Shown: piece after piece, positions 13,546 through 22,691 of the stretch | Position numbering within the stretch: the first letter of the stretch is position 1 | How the letters are laid out: each line of letters begins with the position of its first letter | Virus record (IMG/VR): IMGVR_UViG_3300040960_000927 | Span: 1-27,116 of that record | Reading direction: 5' to 3' (one strand) | Origin: a virus | DNA: 27,116 nucleotides | The notes under the pieces: generated by a model | What the model was told of the DNA's origin: nothing | Seen by the model: only the letters and a program-made list of their open reading frames with translations | Databases searched by the model: none | Translations under genes and position numbers: made by a program

Positions 13546-15738
13546 ATGGCTGAAAACCTAACACCAGAAGAACTAGAAGAGAAAATTCGCTTACTTGAAA
13601 AGGAAGCAGAAGTAAGAAGAAAGAGCGCCGATACGCTGCGAGAAGAATTAGAGATTCAAAAGGATATAGCTAAAGAGTTAGGGAACGTTGAAGAGTTAAA
13701 GCGTCTGGAGTTACAAACTGAGAGGCTGAAGGTTGATGTGGCTCAAGAAGCTTTAGATCAAGCTATTAAAAACGGTGAAGAAACAGCTGAACTGATAGCG
13801 ACACTAAAGCAGGTTACAGTTGAATATGAAAAACAAAAGAAATCCCTAAGTGAACAAGAAAAATACATACAAACAATTGATGCCGATGCCGATCAAATCT
13901 TAACCAGTTTCTTTGGTATAACTTCTCAAACAAAACAGTTTGCTAAAACTCTAGAGCAAGGTGGTGGATTAGCCAATGTTTTAAAAGCCAGGATGAGTAA
14001 GGTAAAAGAAAGCCTGACCTTATCCAACGTACAAGCAAAATTAATTCAAAAATCTTTTGAGAATATAAGTAGGCTAGGTAAATCCGTACAAGAGGCAGTT
14101 CTAAAGCCAGCAGAAGAATCACTTGACCTTGTAACAAACATAGAGAGAGCAACAAAAAGACAAGATGAGTTTCGTTTAGCAGCTAGAGATGTTGGCAACA
14201 CAACTGGTGCAGAGATTGCCTCTTTAAGTCAAAAGTTTATGCGGCTGGGTCAAGAAACCGATGGCACTACTGAAGATTTTATTAAAATCAATAAAACGTT
14301 ATTTAACACATCTAGATTATTTAGAGAGTTAAAAAATGTTAATGATTCCTCTAGAGAGTCGCTAGAAAGAACCGCACAAACACTAGAGAGAAGATTTAAT
14401 GTTTCTGCGGCAGATGTAGCAAACACAGCCGATATTTTAGGACAAACATTTGGCAAGAGCGCAATAGAGATAAGCCAACTACAAGAAGAGTTGGTAGTCA
14501 CTGCAGATGTTCTAGGGCTGGATGCCAAAAGAGCTTTATCTGATTTCGCTCAGCAAGCAAATAATCTAGCTAAATTTAACGTTCCAGATCTGGTTGGAAC
14601 ATTTACTAAATTAAGCGCAATAAGTCAAAAGACAGGTATATCGATTGATTCTATGATGAGTTCTTTAGATAGTCTTTCTACATTCCAAGGAGCCCTAGAT
14701 GCTTCCTCTAAACTTAATGCTGTTTTTGGAACTACTATAAGTGGCTTAGAAATGATGGATACCATAAACATAGAAGGTCCAGTAGCAGGGTTTATAAAAC
14801 TAAGAGAGCAAATAGAGTTAAGTGGTCTAGATATAGACAATTTAAATCGTTCCCAGATGAGAGCGCTTACTAGTACTATTGGACTAACAGCTGAAGAAGT
14901 AAAACAGCTTGGTCGGGTATCAACAGATGAGCTTGAAAATCTAGCTAATCAAGGACTATCAATACAGCAAGTACAGGCAAAGTTAAGCGAAGGAAGAAAA
15001 GAAGCGCAAACAACAGAGGAGAAAATAGCAGAAAACATAGATAACTCTACAACTGCTATGAATAATCTAGGAAAGTCGATTGATGGCATGTCCAGAAGTA
15101 TTAGTGACGCTATATCTGGCTTTGAAAAAATGCTTTCTATAATTGGTTTTATAGGTCCAGCTATTGGTGCTGCACTATTAATACCTCTAACGAGAGCCGT
15201 AACAAAAACCATCCCCGCCTTGATATCAGGATTAGCCACTGCGAACGCTACCGCATCTGGCACTGGGTTAACTGGTCTTGGAGGTGCGGGTGCCGCCGCC
15301 GGAGGCTTTGGTCTCTTGGCAGGCAGCGCCGCAGTATTAGCCGGTGGTGCCATAGGTGTCGGCGCTGGGATGGGAATAAATAGAATGCTGCGAAGTTCAG
15401 GATTCTATGAAAAAGATGAAGAGCTTGATTATAATATTTTTGGAAGAAACATATTCGGACCTGGACAAAACTATATAAGCCAAAACACTCCGGGGGTGAT
15501 AGCTGAAGTGCCTGGAGCAGAAACTTATACCACACGAACAAATAAACTCTTAAAAGCAGGTGATTCTCTTACTAAAACAACCCCTGGTAGCTCACCAAGT
15601 CAGTTACAACTAACAGTCAACTTTGTCACACCAGATGGTAAAACTTTAGATAGTAAAAGTATTACAAAAAATCTTGATGAGAATGGCGTCAAAAACATTA
15701 TCACCCAGTATCTTAAAGATAACGTAAGTTTAGCTTAA
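13546..15738 (+). CDS. Tape-measure-like tail protein (gp29 position)
   Basis: A 730-residue protein with the layout of a tail length-determining protein. Residues 1-115 are a nearly continuous charged coiled coil (EELEEKIRLLEKEAEVRRK and onward). Residues 120-490 are helical, with many polar heptads and a segment TQTLERRFNVSAADVANT-like region around 275-300. Two hydrophobic stretches occur at about 529-552 (MLSIIGFIGPAIGAALLIPL) and about 574-612 (Gly/Ala-rich), typical of tape measures that enter the host membrane. The C-terminal 100 residues are polar with a predicted strand QLQLTVNFVTPDGKTL. At the usual 0.15 nm per residue it would specify a tail of about 110 nm. T4's equivalent is gp29 (590 residues). 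The ATG is preceded by AGGATAACTTTAA, a weak ribosome site. Confidence 0.8.
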   Translation: MAENLTPEELEEKIRLLEKEAEVRRKSADTLREELEIQKDIAKELGNVEELKRLELQTERLKVDVAQEALDQAIKNGEETAELIATLKQVTVEYEKQKKSLSEQEKYIQTIDADADQILTSFFGITSQTKQFAKTLEQGGGLANVLKARMSKVKESLTLSNVQAKLIQKSFENISRLGKSVQEAVLKPAEESLDLVTNIERATKRQDEFRLAARDVGNTTGAEIASLSQKFMRLGQETDGTTEDFIKINKTLFNTSRLFRELKNVNDSSRESLERTAQTLERRFNVSAADVANTADILGQTFGKSAIEISQLQEELVVTADVLGLDAKRALSDFAQQANNLAKFNVPDLVGTFTKLSAISQKTGISIDSMMSSLDSLSTFQGALDASSKLNAVFGTTISGLEMMDTINIEGPVAGFIKLREQIELSGLDIDNLNRSQMRALTSTIGLTAEEVKQLGRVSTDELENLANQGLSIQQVQAKLSEGRKEAQTTEEKIAENIDNSTTAMNNLGKSIDGMSRSISDAISGFEKMLSIIGFIGPAIGAALLIPLTRAVTKTIPALISGLATANATASGTGLTGLGGAGAAAGGFGLLAGSAAVLAGGAIGVGAGMGINRMLRSSGFYEKDEELDYNIFGRNIFGPGQNYISQNTPGVIAEVPGAETYTTRTNKLLKAGDSLTKTTPGSSPSQLQLTVNFVTPDGKTLDSKSITKNLDENGVKNIITQYLKDNVSLA

Positions 15739-15750
15739 AACTAAAGATTA

Positions 15751-15761
15751 ACTATTTATAG
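15751..15761 (+). promoter_or_regulatory. ACTATTTATAG element abutting a start codon
   Basis: ACTATTTATAG is identical to the sequence at 5059-5069 and ends one base before the ATG at 15763, where a Shine-Dalgarno site would normally stand. A promoter here would start transcription inside the coding region, so a translation or processing role should be considered. Confidence 0.35.
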
Positions 15762-15762
15762 T

Positions 15763-16596
15763 ATGCCTGTAACCAGTAAAGCAAGCAAAGGATTTAAACA
15801 TATAACGATAAAGCCTCTGCATATTAAAAACGCAGAGACATTATATTTCAGTAGCATTATTACTGAATATTCTGATTCTTGGAACCCAAGATGGTCACAG
15901 GATAATGTATATGGACGTATGGACCCTTTATCTTTTTACGGCGGTACTAGCAGAGAATTAAGTATTGGATTTCGGATTGTTTCGGATGACGCTGAAGAAG
16001 CAAGAATAAATATGGGTAAGATACAAAAACTTGTTCAGTATCAATACCCAACTTATTCAATAACAAACACAATAAACGCACCACCTTATTTTGAGTTTCA
16101 ATTCCTTAATGTTCTCAAAAGTAGCACAGAAGGTTCTGTACTGACAGGGTATATTAATGGAGCATTACAAATCAATCCAGGCTTCCAAACAAAAGAACAA
16201 GCTCAATACTTTAATTCGGCTTTTGATAAATTATACTTTTCAGATGTAACAATAGGGCTAAGAATACAAGTATTACATCAAGGCTCTATTGGTTGGGGTA
16301 CTGATTCTAACTTTACTCACAAAAATTACCCATATGATGTTGATGATTCAGAGTCGGTGGCAAAAACTCCTCCACCGGCTGCTGGAGCTACGTCGGAGAA
16401 GCCAAGTGAAAAAGCTGGAATCGAAACAATGAAGTCTGATGTTTCATTTGGTGTGGGTTTAAGCATTGGAGAAGAATATGATCCGGTCGCCGCTGCGGAA
16501 GCCAGAATTGCTTTAGCTGCTTCAGCTGCTTCTAATAAACCTATTAACGTTGGAATGATTTTATCACCAGCGAAAAAATTGAGCGTGGAATTTTAA
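15763..16596 (+). CDS. Baseplate / tail-tube-cap protein (gp48/gp54-like)
   Basis: A 277-residue protein. Residues 20-110 contain an all-beta segment with WNPRWSQDNVYGRMDPLSFY, then TSRELSIGFRIVSDDAEEAR, a helix, and LVQYQYPTYS. This xYGRMDP ... R-x-L-x-x-x-F pattern is common in baseplate and tube-end proteins next to LysM-type wedge genes of myophages. A second beta region spans 115-185. Residues 190-240 are Pro/Ala/Glu-rich and probably flexible. By order (after the tape measure, before a gp53-like gene) it matches T4 gp48/gp54, which close the baseplate end of the tube. No Shine-Dalgarno site; upstream in-frame stop at 15742 leaves ATG 15763 as the only reasonable start. Confidence 0.55.
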   Translation: MPVTSKASKGFKHITIKPLHIKNAETLYFSSIITEYSDSWNPRWSQDNVYGRMDPLSFYGGTSRELSIGFRIVSDDAEEARINMGKIQKLVQYQYPTYSITNTINAPPYFEFQFLNVLKSSTEGSVLTGYINGALQINPGFQTKEQAQYFNSAFDKLYFSDVTIGLRIQVLHQGSIGWGTDSNFTHKNYPYDVDDSESVAKTPPPAAGATSEKPSEKAGIETMKSDVSFGVGLSIGEEYDPVAAAEARIALAASAASNKPINVGMILSPAKKLSVEF

Positions 16597-16598
16597 TA

Positions 16599-16949
16599 AT
16601 GGCAATATCTAGATATAACGAAAGAGAAGTAATAACAACAAATGATTCTCAATATACTTTATCAAGCATCTTCAAAAAAAGAGGAGTGACTTCTATTGAT
16701 AATTTTGCCTCACCACAACTAAATTATTTGACTTCTCAAGATTATGTTAATATATCGGAAACAACTCGTATATGGGGAGTTGGTTCTAAGTATTTTAAAC
16801 TAGCAAAAGAATTTTATGATGATGAAGAGTACTGGTGGGTTATAGCGTGGTATAATCTTAAGCCGCTCGAAACTGATTTCAATGTTGGAGATGTCGTATA
16901 CATACCAACCCCACTAGAAGAAATACTAGCTATTTATGAGGTAATTTAA
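16599..16949 (+). CDS. gp53: Baseplate wedge protein with LysM-like fold, gp53-like
   Basis: A 116-residue protein. Its second half, IWGVGSKYFKLAKEFYDDEEYWWVIAWYN, then FNVGDVVYIPTP, has the LysM pattern (a strand, a helix containing A..FY.....WW.IA..N, a helix, and a GDVVYIP strand). T4 gp53 has the same pattern (ELANAIYGNPQLYWVLLMCN) and joins neighbouring wedges in the baseplate. This copy is shorter than T4 gp53 (196 residues), keeping mainly the LysM part plus an N-terminal tail of about 50 residues. Such small LysM proteins normally sit beside tube-end and hub genes, as here. Start follows the preceding stop by 2 bases with no clear ribosome site, suggesting coupling. Confidence 0.7.
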   Translation: MAISRYNEREVITTNDSQYTLSSIFKKRGVTSIDNFASPQLNYLTSQDYVNISETTRIWGVGSKYFKLAKEFYDDEEYWWVIAWYNLKPLETDFNVGDVVYIPTPLEEILAIYEVI

Positions 16950-16953
16950 AAAT

Positions 16954-19900
16954 ATGGCAACGCCTTCACCACCAGCACCAGGAGCAGTGCCTTCTGTATC
17001 CAGTAGCTCTAAAGAGGCAAAAGAAACTGCGGAAAGAGCAAAACTATATACTGAAAGACATGTTCCTTCTTTTGGTTCTCAATGTTTTTTATTAGAAAAA
17101 GCCGAAGAAATCTATTTAGAGCCAAGTATGGCTTCACAGCCAGGAACACCAGTTGATGGTCGTAGTATGCCCGTTAGACAAATAGGAATTAGATTACCTC
17201 CAAAAAGCAAGTTTAAATCAGTACACACATATAAAACAAATTTAAATTATATACAATACCTAACAAGATTAAAACAAGAATATTTCAGAAAATATTTTAA
17301 TTTTACACCAGACCAAATAGCAAGAATCAGTCATTACGTTAGAATAAGAGAAAGATTTGACACAAGAGGACCAAAAAGTAAAACTACATATGCCCCCATC
17401 TTTAAAGAAAAAAGTCAAAAAGAGTTTTACAGCGACGGCTTGCTATCTTCACGTAGTCGCAGATTAGGTGCTGGTATAAGAAGCGTTGATGTTGATTTTG
17501 ATGGTGTAGACTCTTTTACTAAAAAACAAGTCGTTGTTAAAGCTAGTTTTATTTTCCAAGATATCAAGGAAATGATGTCAAGCCCATATGATAAGTTATT
17601 TGTACTTGAAACCGACAGAGATGGCAAGCTTCGCACAATCGAATTTAAACTTGGTTGGAAATCCGAAGACAAAGATTTAAAGGCAGCTGTAGAAAACCTA
17701 GATTTAACGATTAGAGCAACTTTATTTAAATATGATTTTGACGTAAGGCAGGACGGTTCAATAGTTGCTGACGCAATGTACAGAGGGCAATATGTAGATA
17801 CATTCAATGGTCCAGGTTCAAATGTCTTGGAGATAGCTAAAAACAGGTACAAACAAATAAAAGACCAGCTAGATGAAATAGAAAAAACAAAAGCTCAAAT
17901 TGTTTCTCAGTCTACCAAAAACGCTAGCGAGGCACAGGAACAATTACAAGTTCTAGAAAATTATATAACAGCAGCAGATTTAACTAGAGATGAAATCGCT
18001 GCTGGATCAAGCACCAGTCTGAGTGCCACAGCAACAACATCCTCTGGAGTTAAGGCAAAAAATAGAATTAGAGAAATTGCTTTAAACAGGGTAGAAGCAA
18101 GTTATAAAGCCGGTGGTTTTACTACTGCGGCAATAAAAAGCAAGAAGGGTAAGGCTTCAAGTATATACAACTCTATATACAAGTCAGTCGGAGATGTGCC
18201 AACTACAACAACTAAAACACTAGAAGATTATATTAATGAACTTAAGCAGCAAGCTGTTCTTAAAAAATCGTTAATAACAACTAATAAATCAAACGCAACA
18301 AATGCCGCTTTATATGCCTCAAAATATGCGACAGACGCACAGCTAAGAAAAGCAAACTTAGGTAAACTATTAGCTTTACAAATAATAGGTGATAATTTAA
18401 TATCAACAGACAGAATAAAATATGCTTTAATCGATAGAGAAGTGATAAAACAATTTAAACTAGCTTCCTCTATTGGCGACCGGTCGGGTGTAGCTGCTGT
18501 GTTGGATGGCTTATCAGCGGGAGACTATGTTAAAAATAAATCTGCTTATGATGCTGTAATGAATAAAGAAGCGATAGACTCTACACAATATCAAGTTATT
18601 CCATTTATTTATTTAGGTGAGTTTATTGATAGTATCTTAAGAGTTCCTGTCGATTTTAACAAAGACGCATCAGGTAAAATGGTACCTAACAAAAAAGAAA
18701 CAGTTTATGATTTAATGAAGAAAGAAGGGTCAGATTTCAGAGTGGACTTAGGATTTGTTTCTTACAATACACCTTTTTCTTCAAATAGAATAAGCAGTTT
18801 GCCAATGTACTACTTACCAATTTCTTTACTAGAAATAAATAATTTTTTTGTTAGAGAAGTAATAGCAAAGGGAAAGTCCTTTTACTCTTTTAACGATTTA
18901 ATATTAGATGTAATAAAGAGATTTTTAACTGGTGTTTTTTCTTCTTGCGCCAAAGAAGCTAATACGCAATCATTTTCTCCACCAAAGGTTGCTACTGTCC
19001 TTGGCGAAAGAAAAGAAAATAAGAAAAAAGTTACCCAATTTTTTATCTATGGGGCAAAAAATGTGATAGCAGACTTAGAAGGGAAAGGGCTTAACAGTGC
19101 TAAAAACTTTGGCAGATACGGAAAAAACTTAGCTGCTAGTGTTCCGCACTTTTATTTATTTGGTAGAAATAAAGGAATCGAAAAGAGTATAAAGATAAGT
19201 GATAATGCTGATGATACAATAAAGACTGCCGTTTACTATAGTCAACGATCCTCTTTGGTGAGTGAATTAGATGGTGGCAATGCTATGAAATTTACAGGTT
19301 TTATGCCAGCAGTCTTTACAGCGGATATACAAACGATTGGCTTCCCTTTAATGTCTCTTGGGCAGCTGATATATTTAGATTTAAAGTCGCAGCTAACAGA
19401 AAAAAAAGAAAACTCTAGACCTTTTAAGGCTAGTGGGTATTATAATGTACACAAAGTTAGCCACAGCTTTACAGTTGATACTTTTTCAACAAACATAAGT
19501 GCCATAATACAAGTACCTTATGTTAATAGAAAAAATCTTGTTATAAGTGATAAAGTAAAACGTACATCGGCTGACGCAAGTGGTTATAAAAAGGCTACTT
19601 CTTTGGTTGTTGGTGGCACTGGAGGCGCAACTTTTACCACCACATTAGCCAAAGTAAAAGGAGGGACAACGCCTATTTCAATCGATCTTGGAAAATCTGA
19701 TTTTAAAGTAAAGCCAACCAAAGTAACGTCCCCACCATCAGCAGCGGACTTAGTAAAAGATGATAAAGCTATTTTTGAAACCGCAAGAACTTCTAGTCCA
19801 ATGGATTTTACAAGTCTTGTTGGGGATTATAGACCAGATTCAGCAAAGACAATTAGTGCCTTAAAAGCCGATATGGGGACTGATGTATACAACGCAAGAA

Positions 19901-20079
19901 GCAACCTTTCTAGCTTATCTCCATATTCTAGTTTAGATCCACGAGTTATTGAGTTGATTAAAAAAGATATAGAAGAAACTCATAAAACAAACCCTGCTTT
20001 ATTAAACCAAAGATTGTATTATATATATATTTATGATGATGGCACTTCAGACGTTATTGTGGAAGTCATTTACAATTAA
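16954..20079 (+). CDS. Large baseplate hub-like structural protein (gp27-type features)
   Basis: A 1041-residue protein. Residues 90-290 are beta-rich with tube/hub-like strands (for example QVVVKASFIFQDIKEMM). Residues 295-345 are a charged coiled coil followed by low-complexity Ser/Thr/Ala and Lys-rich helices to about 500. Residues 530-870 form a second globular region with VPHFYLFGRNKG near 720, AMKFTGFMPAVFTADIQTIG, MSLGQLIYLDL and SGYYNVHKVSHSFTVDTFST, the ordered set of strands that ends hub proteins of the gp27/Mu gp44/gpD type, where a G.L-x-x-LD-like strand is followed by G-Y-Y-x-V-x-x-V-x-H-x-F. Residues after 890 are flexible. Much larger than T4 gp27 (391), probably by insertion of the helical middle. 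No lysozyme domain is visible. The hub call is moderately supported. Confidence 0.55.
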   Translation: MATPSPPAPGAVPSVSSSSKEAKETAERAKLYTERHVPSFGSQCFLLEKAEEIYLEPSMASQPGTPVDGRSMPVRQIGIRLPPKSKFKSVHTYKTNLNYIQYLTRLKQEYFRKYFNFTPDQIARISHYVRIRERFDTRGPKSKTTYAPIFKEKSQKEFYSDGLLSSRSRRLGAGIRSVDVDFDGVDSFTKKQVVVKASFIFQDIKEMMSSPYDKLFVLETDRDGKLRTIEFKLGWKSEDKDLKAAVENLDLTIRATLFKYDFDVRQDGSIVADAMYRGQYVDTFNGPGSNVLEIAKNRYKQIKDQLDEIEKTKAQIVSQSTKNASEAQEQLQVLENYITAADLTRDEIAAGSSTSLSATATTSSGVKAKNRIREIALNRVEASYKAGGFTTAAIKSKKGKASSIYNSIYKSVGDVPTTTTKTLEDYINELKQQAVLKKSLITTNKSNATNAALYASKYATDAQLRKANLGKLLALQIIGDNLISTDRIKYALIDREVIKQFKLASSIGDRSGVAAVLDGLSAGDYVKNKSAYDAVMNKEAIDSTQYQVIPFIYLGEFIDSILRVPVDFNKDASGKMVPNKKETVYDLMKKEGSDFRVDLGFVSYNTPFSSNRISSLPMYYLPISLLEINNFFVREVIAKGKSFYSFNDLILDVIKRFLTGVFSSCAKEANTQSFSPPKVATVLGERKENKKKVTQFFIYGAKNVIADLEGKGLNSAKNFGRYGKNLAASVPHFYLFGRNKGIEKSIKISDNADDTIKTAVYYSQRSSLVSELDGGNAMKFTGFMPAVFTADIQTIGFPLMSLGQLIYLDLKSQLTEKKENSRPFKASGYYNVHKVSHSFTVDTFSTNISAIIQVPYVNRKNLVISDKVKRTSADASGYKKATSLVVGGTGGATFTTTLAKVKGGTTPISIDLGKSDFKVKPTKVTSPPSAADLVKDDKAIFETARTSSPMDFTSLVGDYRPDSAKTISALKADMGTDVYNARSNLSSLSPYSSLDPRVIELIKKDIEETHKTNPALLNQRLYYIYIYDDGTSDVIVEVIYN

Positions 20080-20088
20080 GCAAACAAA

Positions 20089-20096
20089 ACTATTTA
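20089..20096 (+). promoter_or_regulatory. ACTATTTA element just before a start codon
   Basis: Fourth intergenic copy of ACTATTTA, seven bases before the ATG at 20103, continuing as ATACAT. As at 15751, it occupies the place of a ribosome site in a gap without any Shine-Dalgarno sequence. Confidence 0.35.
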
Positions 20097-20102
20097 ATAC
20101 AT

Positions 20103-21497
20103 ATGCCAAACTATAAACCACCCTTCATAGCAAAAAGCGGAACTACTTTGAAATCTTATTTTCTTTATGAAAATAGAAGATGGTACCAAGAAAAAACAAC
20201 AGAAATATTTGAAGATATTAATCCCAATTATATAGATTTATGGTATGATGTGCCCTATTATGGTAAAGTAAGCCCTTCTGGTGAGTTTGTCTTTCCAAAT
20301 CCAAAAAAAATTGTATTTCCATTAGGAAATCCTGGTAGTGATAAAAACTTAACTGGTTTTGATTTTGCCCTAGAAGCTCTAAATGAAATGCTTTTCTTTT
20401 TAAAGAGAGGTTCTGCTTCTGGAAAAACCGGACTAGGTTCACTTCTAAACAATTTTGAAGCAGTTGGCTCGTTTGTTAATCAGCAACAGATATCCAAACA
20501 AGAAGCCTTTGATACAATGTCAGCTTATAATAGAATGATAAACATATATGGACTAAATCATAAAGTATTGAACTTCAATCAATATGTTTGTAATTTTATA
20601 TCCATGCTAAAGAAAGAAAACTTTAAGTTTACTTTTTTTCATAAATATACTGGGATTGGTTCAAGTATAAGCTCAACCGGGCTTTCTTTTGAGTTCTCAG
20701 AAGCAGATCATGATGATGATAATCTTAAAAATCGCTTCTTTAAACATCCAGAGTTTCACAAATATGTAAAAACGACTGCTAATTTTGGATTCAGAATCAA
20801 CAAAAACGCACCCTGGATGATCATCGTAGATGTAAACTCAAAGCCAATGCTACAGGAAAGAAAAATAAAAAGATCTTGGGAGCAAGCAACAGGGAAAAAA
20901 AGAATAATAACAACAGCTGGCTATCTTCAATCAAGATTTATCACCGACTCAGAGATATTCTTTTCTACATATTATAAAAACGTAATGCTTGAGTCTTTTA
21001 ATATATTTAAAGAGGCAATGATTGCTGGATATAATAACTACCAGAGGGGAATGTTTTATGCTTTTGATCATGGTAGTCCTCTTATAGCTTCAACAAAAGA
21101 GTTTAGACTGATATCAGATATCAGAATAAGCAGGACAAAAACCAAACAAATGGAGATTAAGCCATTTGTAGAACAAGAATACCCAAGTCTTTATTTTGTT
21201 GACAAGTTTAACGAAGTCCTAAGCAACGAATTTTCTGGTCAGTATGACCATAATCATTATAAACAATACAAAAGAAATCTAGAAAAAAGTACAAAGAGAG
21301 AGAAAGATTTATATAAATCAATCGATTTAATAGATAAGTTTTATACATTAAATAAGATATATGACCCAAAGACTAAAAAACCAGCCTGGACACAGCTAAA
21401 AAAACCATTGACATCGGCAAAAAGCTATGCTAATCTACAGTCCAAGCCGCAACCAACAGTTGGTAAGCTTGTAACTGAATTTATGCCGGATATTTAA
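20103..21497 (+). CDS. Unknown probable virion/baseplate protein
   Basis: A 464-residue protein that I cannot assign. It is rich in Phe, Tyr, Asn and Lys, with alternating helices and aromatic strands: LWYDVPYYGKVSP around 45, FALEALNEMLFFLKRG around 90, KFTFFHKYTGIGSSISSTGL around 175, and WMIIVDVNSKPM around 240 followed by FITDSEIFFSTYYKNVM. The last 90 residues are basic and probably extended. No enzyme motif or signal peptide is visible. Its place at the end of the baseplate run, the shared AGA/AAA codon style and the ACTATTTA leader argue for a structural protein made late. It overlaps the polymerase start by one base. Confidence 0.6.
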   Translation: MPNYKPPFIAKSGTTLKSYFLYENRRWYQEKTTEIFEDINPNYIDLWYDVPYYGKVSPSGEFVFPNPKKIVFPLGNPGSDKNLTGFDFALEALNEMLFFLKRGSASGKTGLGSLLNNFEAVGSFVNQQQISKQEAFDTMSAYNRMINIYGLNHKVLNFNQYVCNFISMLKKENFKFTFFHKYTGIGSSISSTGLSFEFSEADHDDDNLKNRFFKHPEFHKYVKTTANFGFRINKNAPWMIIVDVNSKPMLQERKIKRSWEQATGKKRIITTAGYLQSRFITDSEIFFSTYYKNVMLESFNIFKEAMIAGYNNYQRGMFYAFDHGSPLIASTKEFRLISDIRISRTKTKQMEIKPFVEQEYPSLYFVDKFNEVLSNEFSGQYDHNHYKQYKRNLEKSTKREKDLYKSIDLIDKFYTLNKIYDPKTKKPAWTQLKKPLTSAKSYANLQSKPQPTVGKLVTEFMPDI

Positions 21498-22684
21498 TGC
21501 TTTTCCAAACATTCGATGAAAAAAATAAATGTTCCCTAATCTACAGGAAGGGGTCGTTTAGCGAACAAATTGGTGACAACTGCACCCAAACTTGGTCCTA
21601 TGCTACTTACCTGAGACACAAGGAGGTCGAGTATGCTAATCTTTACACCGGGGGTGAATCCCTGGAAACCCTTTGCCCTGAAGGTCTTAAAGGGGAGTGG
21701 TCCTCCGTCCAGGCAAGAATTAAAGCAGCACTCAAAGCAGCAAACGAAGTAGGTTTAAACCTTGACGAACACTGTGTCTACGAGATCATTCCGAGGCACT
21801 ATCTACAAAACTTCGCAGAAATAAAAAATAAAATTTGTGAAGATGTCTTCAACAACCATCCTAAACCCCAAAACTACGACCAGTTGTTGAAGATAAACAA
21901 GGTAATCGCAGACATTCGTCTACAAAAGGTCAACATTGACCCTACACAGATAGAGCGACTTACAGTTCAAGACCGTAATATGTTTAAAACTATCAGCCAA
22001 TGCCGACCTTACATTGAGTATGATATGTTTAAAACAGTCACCGGTCGTTTAGCAACAAAGCCTAACTCATTTCCAGTGATGACACTTCCAAAAAAGTATC
22101 GTCAAGTCCTTACCCCGACTAATGACTGGCTATTTGAGTTAGACTTCAATGCTTGTGAACTACGAGTTGCCCTTGCTCTGCTCGGACACGACCAGCCCAA
22201 AGAAGACTTACACGATTGGAATATGGAAAATGTCTTTACCAGGACAAAAAGTAGAGAAAACGCAAAGAAAAGGATATTTTCTTGGCTTTACAACCCAAAT
22301 AGTACCGACGATAAGGTAGATAAGATATACGACCGTAAAATACTAAAAGATATGTATTATGACAAAGTTTTAGGCAAGGTTTACACACAATTCGGTCGTG
22401 AGATTGATGCCGATGAAGACCATGCTCTAAACTACATTATCCAATCTACCGCTGCTGACCTTGTTTTCGAGCAAATGTATAAAGTTTGGAAATTTCTTGA
22501 GGGCAAGAAGTCTTTTATCAAGTTTTGTAATCACGACAGTCTGGTTATCGATCTTTCAGAAGAAGATCAATACGACATAAATAAGATTTCAAAACTATTT
22601 AGTAATACAAGATTTGGCAAGTTTAAAGTAAACCACGAGGGCGGTAAAAACTGGGCTCAAATGAAACCATTAAGCATTAAATGA
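21497..22684 (+). CDS. Family A DNA polymerase, polymerase domain only
   Basis: A 395-residue stand-alone polymerase module. TVTGRLATKPNSF (181-192) matches the TGRLSS..PN segment. Motif A is D216-FNACELR, with E221 at the steric-gate position of E. coli Pol I E710. Motif B is R253-x3-K257-x3-F261-x3-Y265, exactly the spacing of R754/K758/F762/Y766. Q316-STAAD matches the Q.TAAD helix. Motif C is H346-D347-S348, with the catalytic Asp kept but Glu replaced by Ser. No 3'-5' or 5'-3' exonuclease motifs are present. The distance from motif B to C is about 82 residues against about 116 in Pol I, so the fingers are trimmed. ATG overlaps the previous stop (TAATG) without a ribosome site, so expression depends on coupling. 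T4 itself uses a family B enzyme. Confidence 0.85.
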   Translation: MLFQTFDEKNKCSLIYRKGSFSEQIGDNCTQTWSYATYLRHKEVEYANLYTGGESLETLCPEGLKGEWSSVQARIKAALKAANEVGLNLDEHCVYEIIPRHYLQNFAEIKNKICEDVFNNHPKPQNYDQLLKINKVIADIRLQKVNIDPTQIERLTVQDRNMFKTISQCRPYIEYDMFKTVTGRLATKPNSFPVMTLPKKYRQVLTPTNDWLFELDFNACELRVALALLGHDQPKEDLHDWNMENVFTRTKSRENAKKRIFSWLYNPNSTDDKVDKIYDRKILKDMYYDKVLGKVYTQFGREIDADEDHALNYIIQSTAADLVFEQMYKVWKFLEGKKSFIKFCNHDSLVIDLSEEDQYDINKISKLFSNTRFGKFKVNHEGGKNWAQMKPLSIK

Positions 22685-22691
22685 GGAATAT

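Noticed and set aside
14949-15353. 134-codon open frame on the - strand in the tape measure gene
   Set aside because: Ala/Pro-rich shadow of the Gly/Ala-rich hydrophobic segment; no ribosome site, and the + strand protein is coherent throughout.
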